A DNA stretch of 64,000 nucleotides from Alphaproteobacteria bacterium (GCA_028277405.1 JANQGH010000050.1:1-64000); one strand, 5' to 3'; counted from the stretch's first letter, positions 8,816-17,801 are shown. Notes: a model not told the origin generated them from the letters alone. A program made the numbers and translations.

Positions 8816-10090
8816 GTGCAAACGCCAGCAGTTCTCGAAACACCGCGCGAGGCCGCCGACAGGGCCTTTCAGGACCGCATCGTCGACAACGCCATGATGC
8901 AACGGGTGCATGAAGCGCGGGAGCGCGGGCTCTACCCGTACTATGCCGAGCAGGTGCCGGTCGGTTCGAACCATGTGGAAATCGACGGCCGGCGCTTGCT
9001 GCAGCTTGGCTCCTCGAACTATCTGGGCTTGGCGGCGGACAGGCGGGTTTGGGAACGGGTCGTCAGCGCCGTTGCCGAGAACGGCACGTCTTGCACCTCA
9101 AGTCGCCTGCTGACCGGAACGCGGCCCCTGCATCACCGGTTGGAGCGGCGGCTGGCGGCGTTTCTTGGCAAGCCGGCCGCCCTGGTCTTTCCGACCGGCT
9201 ATCTGGCCAACATCGGCACGATTCCGGCCCTGGTCGGCCGCCACGACGCGGTCTTCTACGACGCCGATGCGCATGCCTGCGTCTATGACGGCGTGGTGTT
9301 GTCCGGTGCCACGGCGCACCGCTTTCGCCACAACGATGTCGACCATCTGGACGAGCTGCTGGCGAAGAGCGCGGCGCCGCGCAAGCTGATCGTGATCGAC
9401 AGCCTGTACTCGCTGAATGGCGACCTGGCGCCGTTGGCCGAGATGGTCGATGTCGGCGACCGGCACGGGGCCTGGATGTTCCTGGATGACGCCCATGGCA
9501 TCGGTGTGCTCGGCCCCGGCGGGCGGGGGCTGTCGGCGGCCTGCGACGTCACGGACCGGGTGCCGGTCATCATGGGCGTGTTCAGCAAATCCTTCGCCTC
9601 CACGGGCGGCTTCATCGCAGGCAGCGCGGACTTGATCGACCATCTGCGCTTTAACGCCCGGTCCTATCTGTTCAGCAACGCCATCGCACCCGCCCAAGCG
9701 GCCGCGGCGCTGGCGTCGCTGGAGATCCTGGAAGCGGAGCCCGACCTGCCGCGCCGCGCGCTGGACCTGGCCGAACGGGCACGGGGGCGGCTGCGCGCCA
9801 TGGGCTGGCGCTGCGGCGGCGATGGCAGCCAGATGGTGCCGATCGTGATCGGCGACGTCATGTTGGCGTTTCGTGTTACCCACGCGTTGCGCGACCGCGG
9901 CGTCAATGTCAGTCCGGCGGTCTGGCCCGGCGTGCCGAAGGGCAAGGACCTGCTGCGCATCGGCTTTCCACCAAGCCTTTCGGAAACGGAGTTCGAGCAG
10001 GCGCTTCTAGCGTTCGCCAAGGTGGCCGAAGCGATCCCTGAGGCGCGGCTGGCCGACGAAAGCCGGCCCAAACTGCGCGTTGCCGGCTAA
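8816..10090 (+). CDS. Alpha-oxoamine synthase, serine palmitoyltransferase-like
   Basis: 424-residue PLP enzyme of the alpha-oxoamine synthase family (serine palmitoyltransferase, AONS, KBL). Family blocks include RGLYPYYAEQVP and LGSSNYLGLAADRR near the N-terminus, RLLTGTRPLHHRLE, FPTGYLANIG, LDDAHGIGVLG, and the PLP-lysine motif VFSKSFASTGGF with Lys258. The ERGLYPYY opening resembles bacterial serine palmitoyltransferases more than BioF. The enzyme would condense an amino acid with an acyl thioester. GTG 8816 follows a Shine-Dalgarno-like AGGAAG. The next gene, a short-chain dehydrogenase, starts inside its 3' end; a 3-keto product followed by reduction fits sphingoid-base chemistry, but no ceramide synthase gene is nearby. 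Confidence 0.85.
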   Translation: MQTPAVLETPREAADRAFQDRIVDNAMMQRVHEARERGLYPYYAEQVPVGSNHVEIDGRRLLQLGSSNYLGLAADRRVWERVVSAVAENGTSCTSSRLLTGTRPLHHRLERRLAAFLGKPAALVFPTGYLANIGTIPALVGRHDAVFYDADAHACVYDGVVLSGATAHRFRHNDVDHLDELLAKSAAPRKLIVIDSLYSLNGDLAPLAEMVDVGDRHGAWMFLDDAHGIGVLGPGGRGLSAACDVTDRVPVIMGVFSKSFASTGGFIAGSADLIDHLRFNARSYLFSNAIAPAQAAAALASLEILEAEPDLPRRALDLAERARGRLRAMGWRCGGDGSQMVPIVIGDVMLAFRVTHALRDRGVNVSPAVWPGVPKGKDLLRIGFPPSLSETEFEQALLAFAKVAEAIPEARLADESRPKLRVAG

Positions 10091-10880
10091 CCGTCGGCGG
10101 CCGCCCGGCCGTGCCATCATCGTTGGCGCCGCTGGCCAACTGGGCGCCGCGCTGGCCGACGAACTGGCGGCGTCCGGCTGTGACCTTGGCCTTTGCGGCC
10201 TTGACGGTCCAGCCCTGGCGGCCCTTGCCGATCGACTTTGCGGCCGGCACGCCGTCGACATCCAGCATGAAGAGGTTGACGTTACGAGGCCGGCCACCCT
10301 CGCGGCCTTCTTTTCGGCCTACGGCACTTCTCGGCCCGTCGACTGGGTGGTCATCAGTGCTGGGATCGGCGGTGCGCGAGCCCACGGCGGCGTCATGGAA
10401 GACGTGGCCACGGCCGAACGCATGGTGGCCGTAAACCTCGCAGGCGCCCTGACCGCTTTGCGCCTGGCGCTCGACCTGTTCGACGGCTCGCGGCCAGGCC
10501 GGATCGTGGTGATCGCGTCCCTGGCCGCCTATATCGGCAGCCCGGAGTCTCCGGTCTATGCCGCGACGAAGGCGGGCCTGCGCACCGCGTGCCTGTCGTT
10601 GCGCCCCGCCCTGGCCGCGCGCGATGTCGGCGTGACGATCGCCAATCCAGGCTACCTGGCCGACAAGGTTGCGGATGGGGCTGCAAGCTGGCGGCCCTTT
10701 GCCATGCCCGCCGACGAGGCCGCGCGCCGGATCGTGAAGGCCGCGAGACGCAGCCGGGCCGAAATCGCCTTTCCCTGGCAAATGGCGCTGCTGGTGCGGC
10801 TGCTCGCGAGCCTGCCGGTTCGCCTGCGCGAACGGCTTTACGCCCGCATCTCGGGCGATCCGGTGGCGCGCGACGCTTGA
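10080..10880 (+). CDS. Short-chain dehydrogenase/reductase (SDR)
   Basis: 266 residues, classical SDR. The nucleotide-binding loop is GAAGQLGAALADEL, the NAG-equivalent is SAGIGG, the catalytic Ser lies in VIASLAAYIG and the catalytic pair is YAATK. The TTG start at 10080 lies 11 bp inside the 3' end of the alpha-oxoamine synthase, so translation is probably coupled. In eukaryotic sphingolipid synthesis the 3-keto product of serine palmitoyltransferase is reduced by an SDR; this pair could do an equivalent step, which is inference. The C-terminal hydrophobic stretch (QMALLVRLLASLPVRLRERL) may associate with the membrane. Confidence 0.85.
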   Translation: MPANRRRPPGRAIIVGAAGQLGAALADELAASGCDLGLCGLDGPALAALADRLCGRHAVDIQHEEVDVTRPATLAAFFSAYGTSRPVDWVVISAGIGGARAHGGVMEDVATAERMVAVNLAGALTALRLALDLFDGSRPGRIVVIASLAAYIGSPESPVYAATKAGLRTACLSLRPALAARDVGVTIANPGYLADKVADGAASWRPFAMPADEAARRIVKAARRSRAEIAFPWQMALLVRLLASLPVRLRERLYARISGDPVARDA

Positions 10881-10915
10881 TTCCTAGCAAATCGTCGCGA
10901 TGGAACTTCGCGGCG

Positions 10916-11800
10916 TCAAGCCATCGACACCGGTCGGTGGACGGCCACCCCGGCCATCACCAGCGCGATGCCCACAAGATCCCACAGGGTGGGGATCTGT
11001 CCCAGAACGATGGCGGCCACAATGGTCGCGGTCGCCGGAAGCAGGGCGAGCATCAGGGCGAACGACGCGCGCGGCAGTCTCGACATCGCCAACTGGTCGC
11101 AGACATAGGGGATGACCGACGAGCACAGCCCGACGCCGATACCGGCCAGCACCAACAGCGGCATGCCGAAGGCCTGGATTGCTTGGACGAGGCCGATCGG
11201 CACGAGGATGAGCCCGGCAATGGCCATCGCCGCGCCCAGCCGTTCAATGCCGCCGGCAGCACCCGCCTGCGCCACGCGATGGCCCAGCGCGATGTAGCCG
11301 ACAAAAAGGGCGGCGTTCAGGGCCGACCAGAACAGCCCCCACGGATCGCCGGACCACGAAACGTCGATCAGCACGAAAACGCCGACCGCGACCAGAACCA
11401 ACGCCAGCAGATTGCGCCGCGTGCGCAGGCCGAAAAGGGCCAGGCCGACCGTGCCGACGAACTCCATCGCCGCCACAAGGCTCATCGGCAGGCGATCAAG
11501 CGCCAGGTAGAACGCCGTGTTCATCACGGCCAGGCAGAGGCCGAGACCGACCAGCAGCAACCGTGTCCTGGCGTCCGCGAGGCGCAGCGTGCGCCATGGC
11601 TTGGTGATGGGGGCAAAGATCAGGGCGGCCGAAGCGATGCGAAACCAGGCCACGCCCAGCACGCCGATCGCCGGGAACAGCAGCACGGCGAAGGACGGTC
11701 CCAGATAGTGAAAGACGGCACTGACCCCAAACCAGGCATGGGGCGGCACGGTGGCGACGGCGCGGTTGAACTGAGCGGTGGAGTAGGGGAACTTTGACAT
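10916..11800 (-). CDS. EamA family exporter, RhtA-like
   Basis: 294 residues and about ten membrane segments arranged as two EamA repeats. The segment FHYLGPSFAVLLFPAIG and the phrase AMEFVGTVGLALFG are typical of the RhtA branch, which exports threonine, homoserine and other amino acids. It is divergent from an Lrp/AsnC regulator gene, the classic arrangement for an amino-acid exporter controlled by its local Lrp-like protein. Start ATG 11800. Confidence 0.85.
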   Translation of the reverse strand: MSKFPYSTAQFNRAVATVPPHAWFGVSAVFHYLGPSFAVLLFPAIGVLGVAWFRIASAALIFAPITKPWRTLRLADARTRLLLVGLGLCLAVMNTAFYLALDRLPMSLVAAMEFVGTVGLALFGLRTRRNLLALVLVAVGVFVLIDVSWSGDPWGLFWSALNAALFVGYIALGHRVAQAGAAGGIERLGAAMAIAGLILVPIGLVQAIQAFGMPLLVLAGIGVGLCSSVIPYVCDQLAMSRLPRASFALMLALLPATATIVAAIVLGQIPTLWDLVGIALVMAGVAVHRPVSMA

Positions 11801-11888
11801 AGCGACAGACTCGAAGTCTCTGCTGCGAAACGCTATGCTAAATGGAAGGTTAAGTCGCAGATTTGCAGGTGATTATAAGGTGGTTTCC

Positions 11889-12365
11889 GTGAAAGACCTC
11901 CGATATGGGATCGCAGCGCTCGATTCCATTGATCTGGCGTTGCTCCAGGCGCTGTCGTCCGAGGCCAGGCTGAGCATCGCCGCACTTGCGCGGCGCGTCG
12001 GCCTGTCCGCGCCCAGCGTGTCGGAACGGCTGAAGCGGCTTGAGGAGTCCGGCGCCATCGAGGGCTACGCCGCCCAAATCAATCCGCGGGCGCTCGGTTA
12101 CCAGCTTGCGGCCTGGCTGCGTATCCGGCCCATCCCCGGCCAGCTGCCCAAGGTGGCGGAGATTGTAAGATCGCTGCCGCAGATCGTCTCCTGCGACCGC
12201 ATCACTGGCGAGGACTGCTTTATCGCGCGGGCCCTGGTGCGGTCGGTGCAGGATCTGGAATCTCTGATCGACAAGATCATTCCCTACGCCACGACCAACA
12301 CCTCGATCATCCAGTCCTCGCCGGTCGAGCCCCGCTTGCCGCCCTTCGTGACGGCCGGAAAATGA
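11889..12365 (+). CDS. Lrp/AsnC family transcriptional regulator
   Basis: 158 residues from GTG 11889. The N-terminal winged HTH reads DSIDLALLQALSSEARLS, then LARRVGLSAPSVSERLKRLE; the C-terminal half is a RAM/AsnC ligand-binding domain containing SCDRITGEDCFIARALV. GTG 11889 was chosen because AAGGTGG lies five bases upstream; an ATG at 11835 in the same frame is the longer alternative. The gene is divergent from the RhtA-like exporter, its probable target, and the family usually responds to an amino acid. Confidence 0.87.
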   Translation: MKDLRYGIAALDSIDLALLQALSSEARLSIAALARRVGLSAPSVSERLKRLEESGAIEGYAAQINPRALGYQLAAWLRIRPIPGQLPKVAEIVRSLPQIVSCDRITGEDCFIARALVRSVQDLESLIDKIIPYATTNTSIIQSSPVEPRLPPFVTAGK

Positions 12366-12430
12366 CCTCGCGCTGAATCAACGCCCGATTTTTGGCGGCG
12401 CCGGATCATCGCGTGCGCTAGACAGAGATC

Positions 12431-13510
12431 ATGCTGTTCGATCTGCCGAACGACGACGTCCTCTACGATGCGCTGGTCCGGCGCGACCCCGCCTATGACG
12501 GGTTCGCCTTCGTTGCCGTGAAAAGCACCGGCATCTTCTGTCGATTGGTCTGTCCGGCACGAAATCCGAAGCGCGAGAACAGTGTCTTTTACGACTCCGT
12601 CGCGGCCTGCCTGTCGGCCGGGTACCGCCCGTGCAAGCGATGCCGGCCCCTGGCGCCCGCCGGCGAGGCCGATCCGCTGGTCAAGACCCTGACCGAGGCG
12701 CTGGAGTGCGAACCGGCCCGGCGCTGGCGCGAGACGGATCTGGTCGGCCTCGGCCTTGATCCGTCCACCGTACGCCGGGCCTTCAAACGCCATTTCGGAA
12801 TCACCTTTCTGGATATGGCGCGCCTCAGGCGCCTGGGCAGCGCGTCGAAGACCCTGTCATCGGGCGAACCTGTCATCCAGGCGCAGTTGGAGGCCGGCTT
12901 CGAGTCCGCCAGCGGCTTCCGGGCCGCCTTCGGGCGCCTGCTGGGCCAGCCGCCGGCCGGTTTGCGCGGCCGCAGCCTGCTGACGGCCGACTGGATCGAG
13001 ACGCCGATCGGACCGATGGTCGCGATCGCCGACCGGCACGCGCTGCACCTGCTGGAGTTTTTTGAACGCAAGGCGCTGCCGGCGGAGTTGAAGCGCCTGC
13101 AGGAGACAACGCGGTCGGGCATCGCCATCGGGCCGTCGCCGCTGATCGATCAGTTGAGGACCGAGCTTACCCAGTACTTCGATGGGCGCTTGGCGGCGTT
13201 CTCGGTTCCGCTTGCCCGGCAGGGGTCGGACTTCACGCGGCAGGTCTGGGACAGGCTGCGGGCGCTGCCGGTGGGCGAGACGCGCAGCTATTCCGAGATC
13301 GCTGCCGACATCGGCCGGCCGTCGGCGGTCAGGGCCGTGGCGCGGGCCAACGGGGCCAACCCGATCGCCATCGTCGTGCCCTGCCATCGTATCATCGGCG
13401 CCAATGGCGACCTGGCCGGCTATGGTGGCGGGCTGTGGCGAAAGCGCTGGTTGCTGGAACATGAGCGCCGCGCGGCGGCACACCGAGACGACATGAAAAT
13501 CGCGGGGTAG
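12431..13510 (+). CDS. ada: Ada-type methylphosphotriester/O6-methylguanine repair activator
   Basis: 359 residues with the full Ada layout. The N-terminal zinc domain has TGIFCRLVC and RPCKRC, giving Cys37, Cys41, Cys68 and Cys71; the first of these is the equivalent of the residue that accepts methyl groups from DNA phosphotriesters. An AraC-type HTH follows at about residues 95-180. A C-terminal O6-alkylguanine methyltransferase domain carries the PCHR active-site motif (IVVPCHRIIG). The protein repairs alkylated DNA and, once methylated, activates the adaptive response. No alkB or alkA homologue is adjacent; the next gene, four bases downstream, is a PEP-mutase-family enzyme. Confidence 0.93.
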   Translation: MLFDLPNDDVLYDALVRRDPAYDGFAFVAVKSTGIFCRLVCPARNPKRENSVFYDSVAACLSAGYRPCKRCRPLAPAGEADPLVKTLTEALECEPARRWRETDLVGLGLDPSTVRRAFKRHFGITFLDMARLRRLGSASKTLSSGEPVIQAQLEAGFESASGFRAAFGRLLGQPPAGLRGRSLLTADWIETPIGPMVAIADRHALHLLEFFERKALPAELKRLQETTRSGIAIGPSPLIDQLRTELTQYFDGRLAAFSVPLARQGSDFTRQVWDRLRALPVGETRSYSEIAADIGRPSAVRAVARANGANPIAIVVPCHRIIGANGDLAGYGGGLWRKRWLLEHERRAAAHRDDMKIAG

Positions 13511-13514
13511 CAGC

Positions 13515-14291
13515 ATGGATCAATCGGAAAAGGCCCGTCAGTTTCACGCCCTGCATGTCAAGGGCACCCCGCTGGTGCTCTACAACATCTGGGACGCAGG
13601 CAGCGCTGTCGCCGTCGTGAAGGCCGGTGCGCCGGCGGTCGCGACCGGAAGCTGGTCGGTCGCCGCGGCCCAGGGGTTTCAGGATGGCGAGGCGGTTCCG
13701 CTGGACGTGGTGGAACAGGTCGCCGGGCATATCGCCGGCGCGGTCGAGGTGCCGGTCAGCATCGATTTCGAGGGCGGTTATGCCGAGGCGCCGGACGCGG
13801 TTGCCCAAAACATCGCGCGGATTGTCGGCGCCGGCGCCATCGGCATCAATTTCGAGGATCAAGTCGTCGGCGGCGATGGCCTTTACGGTATTGAGGCGCA
13901 ATGCGCCCGCATTGCCGCGATCCGCAGCCGGGCGGAGACGCTTGGCATTCCGCTGTTCATCAACGCGCGGACGGATCTGTTCCTGAAGCAGCCTGACAGG
14001 TCACGACACGCCGAAATCCTGGACGAGGCCAAACAGCGTGCCGCCGCCTATCAGGACGCCGGAGCCAGCGGCTTCTTTGCGCCCGCGCTGGTCGACGAGA
14101 CGCTGATCGCCGATCTGTGCGCCGCGGCAGCACTGCCCGTGAACATCATGATGATGGGCGGTGTCCCGACCATCGAGCGGCTGGCCGAGCTAGGCGTGGC
14201 CCGGGTCAGCCACGGTCCGGGGCCCTATCGGCGGGCCATGGCGACGTTGACGGATGAGGCTGGAAAGGTCTACGCCGCGGCAAGCGCGTAG
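13515..14291 (+). CDS. Isocitrate lyase / PEP mutase family protein
   Basis: 258 residues, a TIM-barrel enzyme of the ICL/PEPM superfamily. Recognisable parts are VLYNIWDAGSAV near residue 22, ATGSWSVAAAQG, the SIDFEGGYA metal-site strand, GINFEDQVVGG and FINARTDLF. It lacks the K-(K/R)-C-G-H signature of true isocitrate lyases, so it is more likely a carbon-carbon or carbon-phosphorus bond enzyme of the oxaloacetate-acetylhydrolase or phosphonopyruvate type; the actual reaction is unknown. It starts four bases after the ada stop codon, implying one transcript. Its 3' end overlaps the convergent acyltransferase gene by 22 bp. Confidence 0.85.
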   Translation: MDQSEKARQFHALHVKGTPLVLYNIWDAGSAVAVVKAGAPAVATGSWSVAAAQGFQDGEAVPLDVVEQVAGHIAGAVEVPVSIDFEGGYAEAPDAVAQNIARIVGAGAIGINFEDQVVGGDGLYGIEAQCARIAAIRSRAETLGIPLFINARTDLFLKQPDRSRHAEILDEAKQRAAAYQDAGASGFFAPALVDETLIADLCAAAALPVNIMMMGGVPTIERLAELGVARVSHGPGPYRRAMATLTDEAGKVYAAASA

Positions 14292-15118
14292 GTCGTTTCG
14301 CGCATTAGACTGGCCACGTCGCCGTCGGCCGTCTCGCTTGCCAGTCCAACCGCATCGATAGGTTGGCCAAAGACGGCCTCTATGCGGCGCTTCTTCATGT
14401 TGCGCACCTCATGGGCCGCGGCGGCGTGATAGAGCAGCGGGCTCAGTCTTCGACAGGCGCGCCTCAATCGGGACATCTGGGCGTCGATAAAGACGGGCAC
14501 GATCACGGCGCCGGTTTCGGCGGCGAGCTTGAAGGTGGCCTTTTGCCAGGGGCCATCGACATAGGTGCCCGATGGGGTGCACGCGCCGTCCGGCCCGGCC
14601 GGAAAGGCGACCACGGCGCCGCCTTCATTCAGGTGCCGACGGGCCGTCGCGAAGCTGCGGGCCATGTTTCGCGCGCATTTCGGGCTGAAGCGACCGGACG
14701 GTGACGGCAGGTCGATCGGGATTGTCCGATCCGCCACACTCGGCAATTGCGCCAGCGGACGGAACGTAATGAACAGCGCGTCACTGCGGATATGGCGGTC
14801 GATCAGATGACCGAGAACGGCGGCGTCCGGGATGCCCGTGGGATGGTTGGCGACGAAGACGACGGCTCGGTCGCGAGGGATCTGCGGCAAGGTCTCGCCG
14901 ATGGCTTCGGCCTCGGCATCCACCAACCGCAGATAGGCCCCCCAAATCGATTCCCCGGGCTTCATTTCCGCATGCGCCCTGCGGCTCAGCCGCGCGTAGA
15001 ACCACGCGCCGAACAACGCCTCCAGCGAACGAAAAAAGTGCCGAAACGCCCAAGGATCGTCCGGCATGGCGAATGACACCCGATAATCCCGCAGACTGAC
15101 TTGATTTGATACAGCCAC
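14270..15118 (-). CDS. PlsC-like 1-acyl-glycerol-phosphate acyltransferase family protein
   Basis: 282 residues from GTG 15118. The acyltransferase motif is seen as VANHPTGIPDA, a variant of the NHxxxxD box, followed by FPAGPDG (FPEG-like block) and VPVFIDAQMSRL. This fits membrane-associated acyltransferases of the PlsC or hemolysin type acting in phospholipid or ornithine-lipid synthesis. GTG 15118 is preferred because GGGGAGG lies five bases upstream; ATG 15163 would add 15 residues. The 3' end overlaps the convergent PEP-mutase-family gene. The acyl acceptor is not known. Confidence 0.8.
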   Translation of the reverse strand: MAVSNQVSLRDYRVSFAMPDDPWAFRHFFRSLEALFGAWFYARLSRRAHAEMKPGESIWGAYLRLVDAEAEAIGETLPQIPRDRAVVFVANHPTGIPDAAVLGHLIDRHIRSDALFITFRPLAQLPSVADRTIPIDLPSPSGRFSPKCARNMARSFATARRHLNEGGAVVAFPAGPDGACTPSGTYVDGPWQKATFKLAAETGAVIVPVFIDAQMSRLRRACRRLSPLLYHAAAAHEVRNMKKRRIEAVFGQPIDAVGLASETADGDVASLMRETTYALAAA

Positions 15119-15358
15119 CAGAACCTCCCCTGTCTGACCAACTGGCAGAATAAGGGAGGTCAAATCATGTTATCAATTTTAAAGTGTGATCAGGCGCATG
15201 GTTTCAGCCAGTTTGCCCTTTTGGGTGGTTGGGAGATCGCTCAGTAGCCGTATGCGTTGTTAGGAGTATAGGGCTCCTGGCTATTCGGTGCCGTGGAACC
15301 CCGACGATCGATCTGGGCGTGAAGCTGCAAGACGGTCATACGGACCGTCCGGCGAACG

Positions 15359-15700
15359 TCATTCGGACAGTTGATCGAACGCCTCCAGCGCCTCGGCGCC
15401 ATAGACGGAGGACGGGCCGCCGCCCATCTCAACCGCTACGCCGATCACGTCCAGCACCTCGTCGCGCGTCGCGCCATACTTGATGACCGCGCGCACATGA
15501 AAAGACAGGCAGCCCTCGCAGCGGATCGCAATGGCGATCGCCAGGGCGACCAGCTCCTTCGTCTTCTTGTCCAAGGTGCCGTCCTTGCCCGCCTCGCGCA
15601 CCAGGCCGCGAAAGGCGCGCATGGTGTCCGGCGCGGCCTTGAACAGGGCGGCGCTGCGGGCGTCGACGTCTTTGGAAAACTGGACCCAGTCCTTGCTCAT
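15359..15700 (-). CDS. Carboxymuconolactone decarboxylase / AhpD-like protein
   Basis: 113 residues of the CMD/AhpD fold. It has the redox-type motif CEGCLSFH within the conserved helix AIAIRCEGCLSFHVRAVIK, with the two cysteines and the downstream histidine in the arrangement of alkylhydroperoxidase AhpD. Proteins of this size either decarboxylate gamma-carboxymuconolactone or act as thiol peroxidases; the CxxC...H set favours a peroxidase-like redox role. It stands alone, so the partner is not evident. Confidence 0.88.
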   Translation of the reverse strand: MSKDWVQFSKDVDARSAALFKAAPDTMRAFRGLVREAGKDGTLDKKTKELVALAIAIAIRCEGCLSFHVRAVIKYGATRDEVLDVIGVAVEMGGGPSSVYGAEALEAFDQLSE

Positions 15701-15867
15701 TGATCGTTGTCCTTCATCGGCGGTCTGTCACGTGCCGCAGAGTCGACAACCCGACCGTTGACGACATTGATAGAAGTCAAACGGGGCCAGCCTTCCTGCC
15801 GCGCAGATTGCGCTACCTGGCGGCCCGAGGAGCGAGGAGGGGCAGAGCGCGCGTCCGGCCGCGACGC

Positions 15868-16089
15868 CTATTCGGCCGGCTTGCGCGCCAGATCATACCG
15901 GTCGCGCAGCCAGGCGGCGATCCGCTCGGCGATCTGTCGCGCCTCGTCCTCCGACTTTACGCGCGGGTTGGTGCGGCGCCGGTGACCACCGCCGACACCG
16001 CGCATAACCAGCTCGATGCCGAATTGCAGATCGTCATGGCCCGCGCTTTCGTGGCGCGGCGGGTTGGCAAAGGTCTCGTGACTGCTCAT
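15868..16089 (-). CDS. Small hypothetical protein
   Basis: 73 residues, charged and soluble, with a C-terminal amphipathic helix (EDEARQIAERIAAWLRDRYDL) preceded by a basic stretch (GGGHRRRTNPR). No family is recognised. ATG 16089 has no strong Shine-Dalgarno. It is called because it is an intact frame in a 549-bp stretch otherwise free of genes and has a coherent protein-like composition; it could be a chance frame. Confidence 0.45.
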   Translation of the reverse strand: MSSHETFANPPRHESAGHDDLQFGIELVMRGVGGGHRRRTNPRVKSEDEARQIAERIAAWLRDRYDLARKPAE

Positions 16090-16249
16090 GCGCGATCATA
16101 GGCATATATTCTTAGGATGAGTCAAGCTGCGCCAATGGTTAAGGCCGCCATCAATGCAGGGTTGATGGGGGCGGCCTTGATCACGATCGTCGGATCGCCG
16201 CAACCTGACAGCTTGCAAACGCCGTAAGCCTGAAGATCTGGAGTGGGCA

Positions 16250-17356
16250 TTGTCTGACGACGTACCGAAGAGTCTCGACGCGGTCGACGCGGATTGGGTG
16301 GCGGGTGTTCTGCGTGCCCATGGGCACGAAACGTCGGCGATCACCGGCATGCGCATCGAGCCGCTAAGGGCGGAGAACAGCAGCGTGGCCCGGCTCCACC
16401 TTGCTGGCGCAACGGACCACTCGCCCGTGCCGCCGACCCTGTTTTTGAAGCTCTGCCCGTCTGGGCACGGTTTTCTTGGCGCGTCGGAACGGGCCTACTA
16501 CACGCGCGACTACGACGGGCTGTCCGAGGCGCCGATCGTATCCTGCTATGCTGCGGTCGGTCGGCGCGATATTGCGATGGCGGACAGTATCGGCGAGGGC
16601 TATGCGCTCCTGCTGGCCGATCTGGGCACGGATTTCGTCGACAACAAGCTGATCGAGCCGACCGACGCGCACGCGGCGTCCCTCGGCCGCGCGATCGGCA
16701 GGCTTCACGCCCATCGGTGGGGGCCGGACGCCGATCCGGAAGGCCCGCACGATCTGGATGCCGATTTCGATCGCTGTCTCGCGCACGTCTCGTCCGGGCT
16801 TGCCCCGGTTTTGGATGCTCTCGGCGATACGATCGATGCCGCCAGCCGCAAGCGGCTGCTGCTTGTGTTTGAGGAGGATGTCGCGCGCTTGTACGCCCGC
16901 GCGATGCAGGGGGCAGGCCTGACGCTGGTCCATGGCGACCCAAACCCGACCAATGTCCTCACACCCCGCGAGCCCGACGATGGGGGCAACCGGCAGCCGC
17001 TGTTCCTGATCGATCGTCAGCCCTTCGACTGGTCGCTGCGCCTGTGGCTCGGCGCCTCCGACCTCGTGCTGGCAAGCGTGCCCTACTGGTCCGTTGACGC
17101 GCGGCGCGCTCACGAAGGCGCGTTGCTGCGGGGTTATCATGCCGCGCTTCTCGCCGAGGGGGTGACCGACCATTCCTGGGACGCCCTCGTCGACGACTGG
17201 CGCGCCTGCCTCGTCCACGCGGTGCTCGTCGCCGTCGAGTGGGGCGCCGATCCCGCCACGCTGGACAGCATGCGCTGGCTTTGGGAGGCCCAGCTCACTC
17301 GCGCCCTGACGGCCCTGGACGATTGGGAACGGGGCGGCCCGCCAACACGGCTCTAG
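16250..17356 (+). CDS. Aminoglycoside phosphotransferase-fold kinase
   Basis: 368 residues, protein-kinase-like APH / EcKinase fold. The catalytic loop is LVHGDPNPTNVL near residue 226 and the metal-binding segment equivalent to the DFG motif is FLIDRQPFDW. The N-lobe shows LFLKLCPSG with the ATP-contacting lysine. Members phosphorylate small hydroxylated molecules; no antibiotic substrate can be claimed. The start is TTG 16250. Downstream lies the remnant of an MFS transporter in the opposite direction, so the gene appears to be alone on its strand. Confidence 0.82.
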   Translation: MSDDVPKSLDAVDADWVAGVLRAHGHETSAITGMRIEPLRAENSSVARLHLAGATDHSPVPPTLFLKLCPSGHGFLGASERAYYTRDYDGLSEAPIVSCYAAVGRRDIAMADSIGEGYALLLADLGTDFVDNKLIEPTDAHAASLGRAIGRLHAHRWGPDADPEGPHDLDADFDRCLAHVSSGLAPVLDALGDTIDAASRKRLLLVFEEDVARLYARAMQGAGLTLVHGDPNPTNVLTPREPDDGGNRQPLFLIDRQPFDWSLRLWLGASDLVLASVPYWSVDARRAHEGALLRGYHAALLAEGVTDHSWDALVDDWRACLVHAVLVAVEWGADPATLDSMRWLWEAQLTRALTALDDWERGGPPTRL

Positions 17357-17762
17357 CCCGATCTGAGTTGAAGGTGCGCAATGTCCCTGTCCGGCCGATG
17401 CCAGATCAGCAGGCCCGCGACCGATGACAGCGCCAGAAGCGCAATCAGCCAGAAGGCCGAGAAAAAGGTGCCGGTGGCTTGCAGGGCAAGCCCGGTCACC
17501 ACGGGGGCCAGAAAGCCGGCCAGCGCCAGGCCGCTGTTCATGATGCCCATGCAGGTGCCGGCGCTTTTGGGAACCACGTCGGTGATCACGGCGTACAAGA
17601 CCGGGTTGGCGCCAAGCGCCGCGGAAATGGCGACCGTCAGGCAGGCGACGGTGACGGTGATATCATGGACATAGGCAAGCGGCAGAATGGCGACCGCGAC
17701 GATCAGATGGGACACGGCCATGGGCACGCTGCGGGCGATCCGGGTGCGGGCGGCGGGGAGGG
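17353..17762 (-). pseudogene. 3' remnant of an MFS transporter
   Basis: On the minus strand this frame encodes the last four to five membrane helices of a major facilitator (AVSHLIVAVAILPLAYV, ISAALGANPVLYAVITDVVP, GIMNSGLALAGFLAPVVTG). No first half exists: upstream the frame passes a 23-bp sequence and enters the BrnA 3' region. The same 23 bp recur at 18622-18644, where the frame reads GLAPTLPAARTR, a plausible continuation of an MFS loop before TM7. A transporter gene appears to have been broken here and its 5' part lost or scrambled. Confidence 0.65.
17740..17762. repeat. 23-bp direct repeat, copy A
   Basis: Exact 23-bp match to 18622-18644, begins CCGGGTGCGGG and ends GGGAGGG. The copies are 882 bp apart and bracket the brnT/brnA pair. 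The bases on both outer sides differ. Copy A is inside the truncated MFS gene. Confidence 0.8.
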
Positions 17763-17801
17763 CTGCAGAGGAGAGTGTTGACCAGAATTGACGCGTCTCG
17801 A

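Noticed and set aside
10589-11797. 402-residue plus-strand frame across the RhtA-like exporter
   Set aside because: Very rich in Gln/Arg/His/Asp, no hydrophobic core; antisense of a membrane protein gene.
15164-15358. Short hairpin AGGAG...CTCCT near 15260
   Set aside because: Only five paired bases and no U-tract; not enough for a terminator call.
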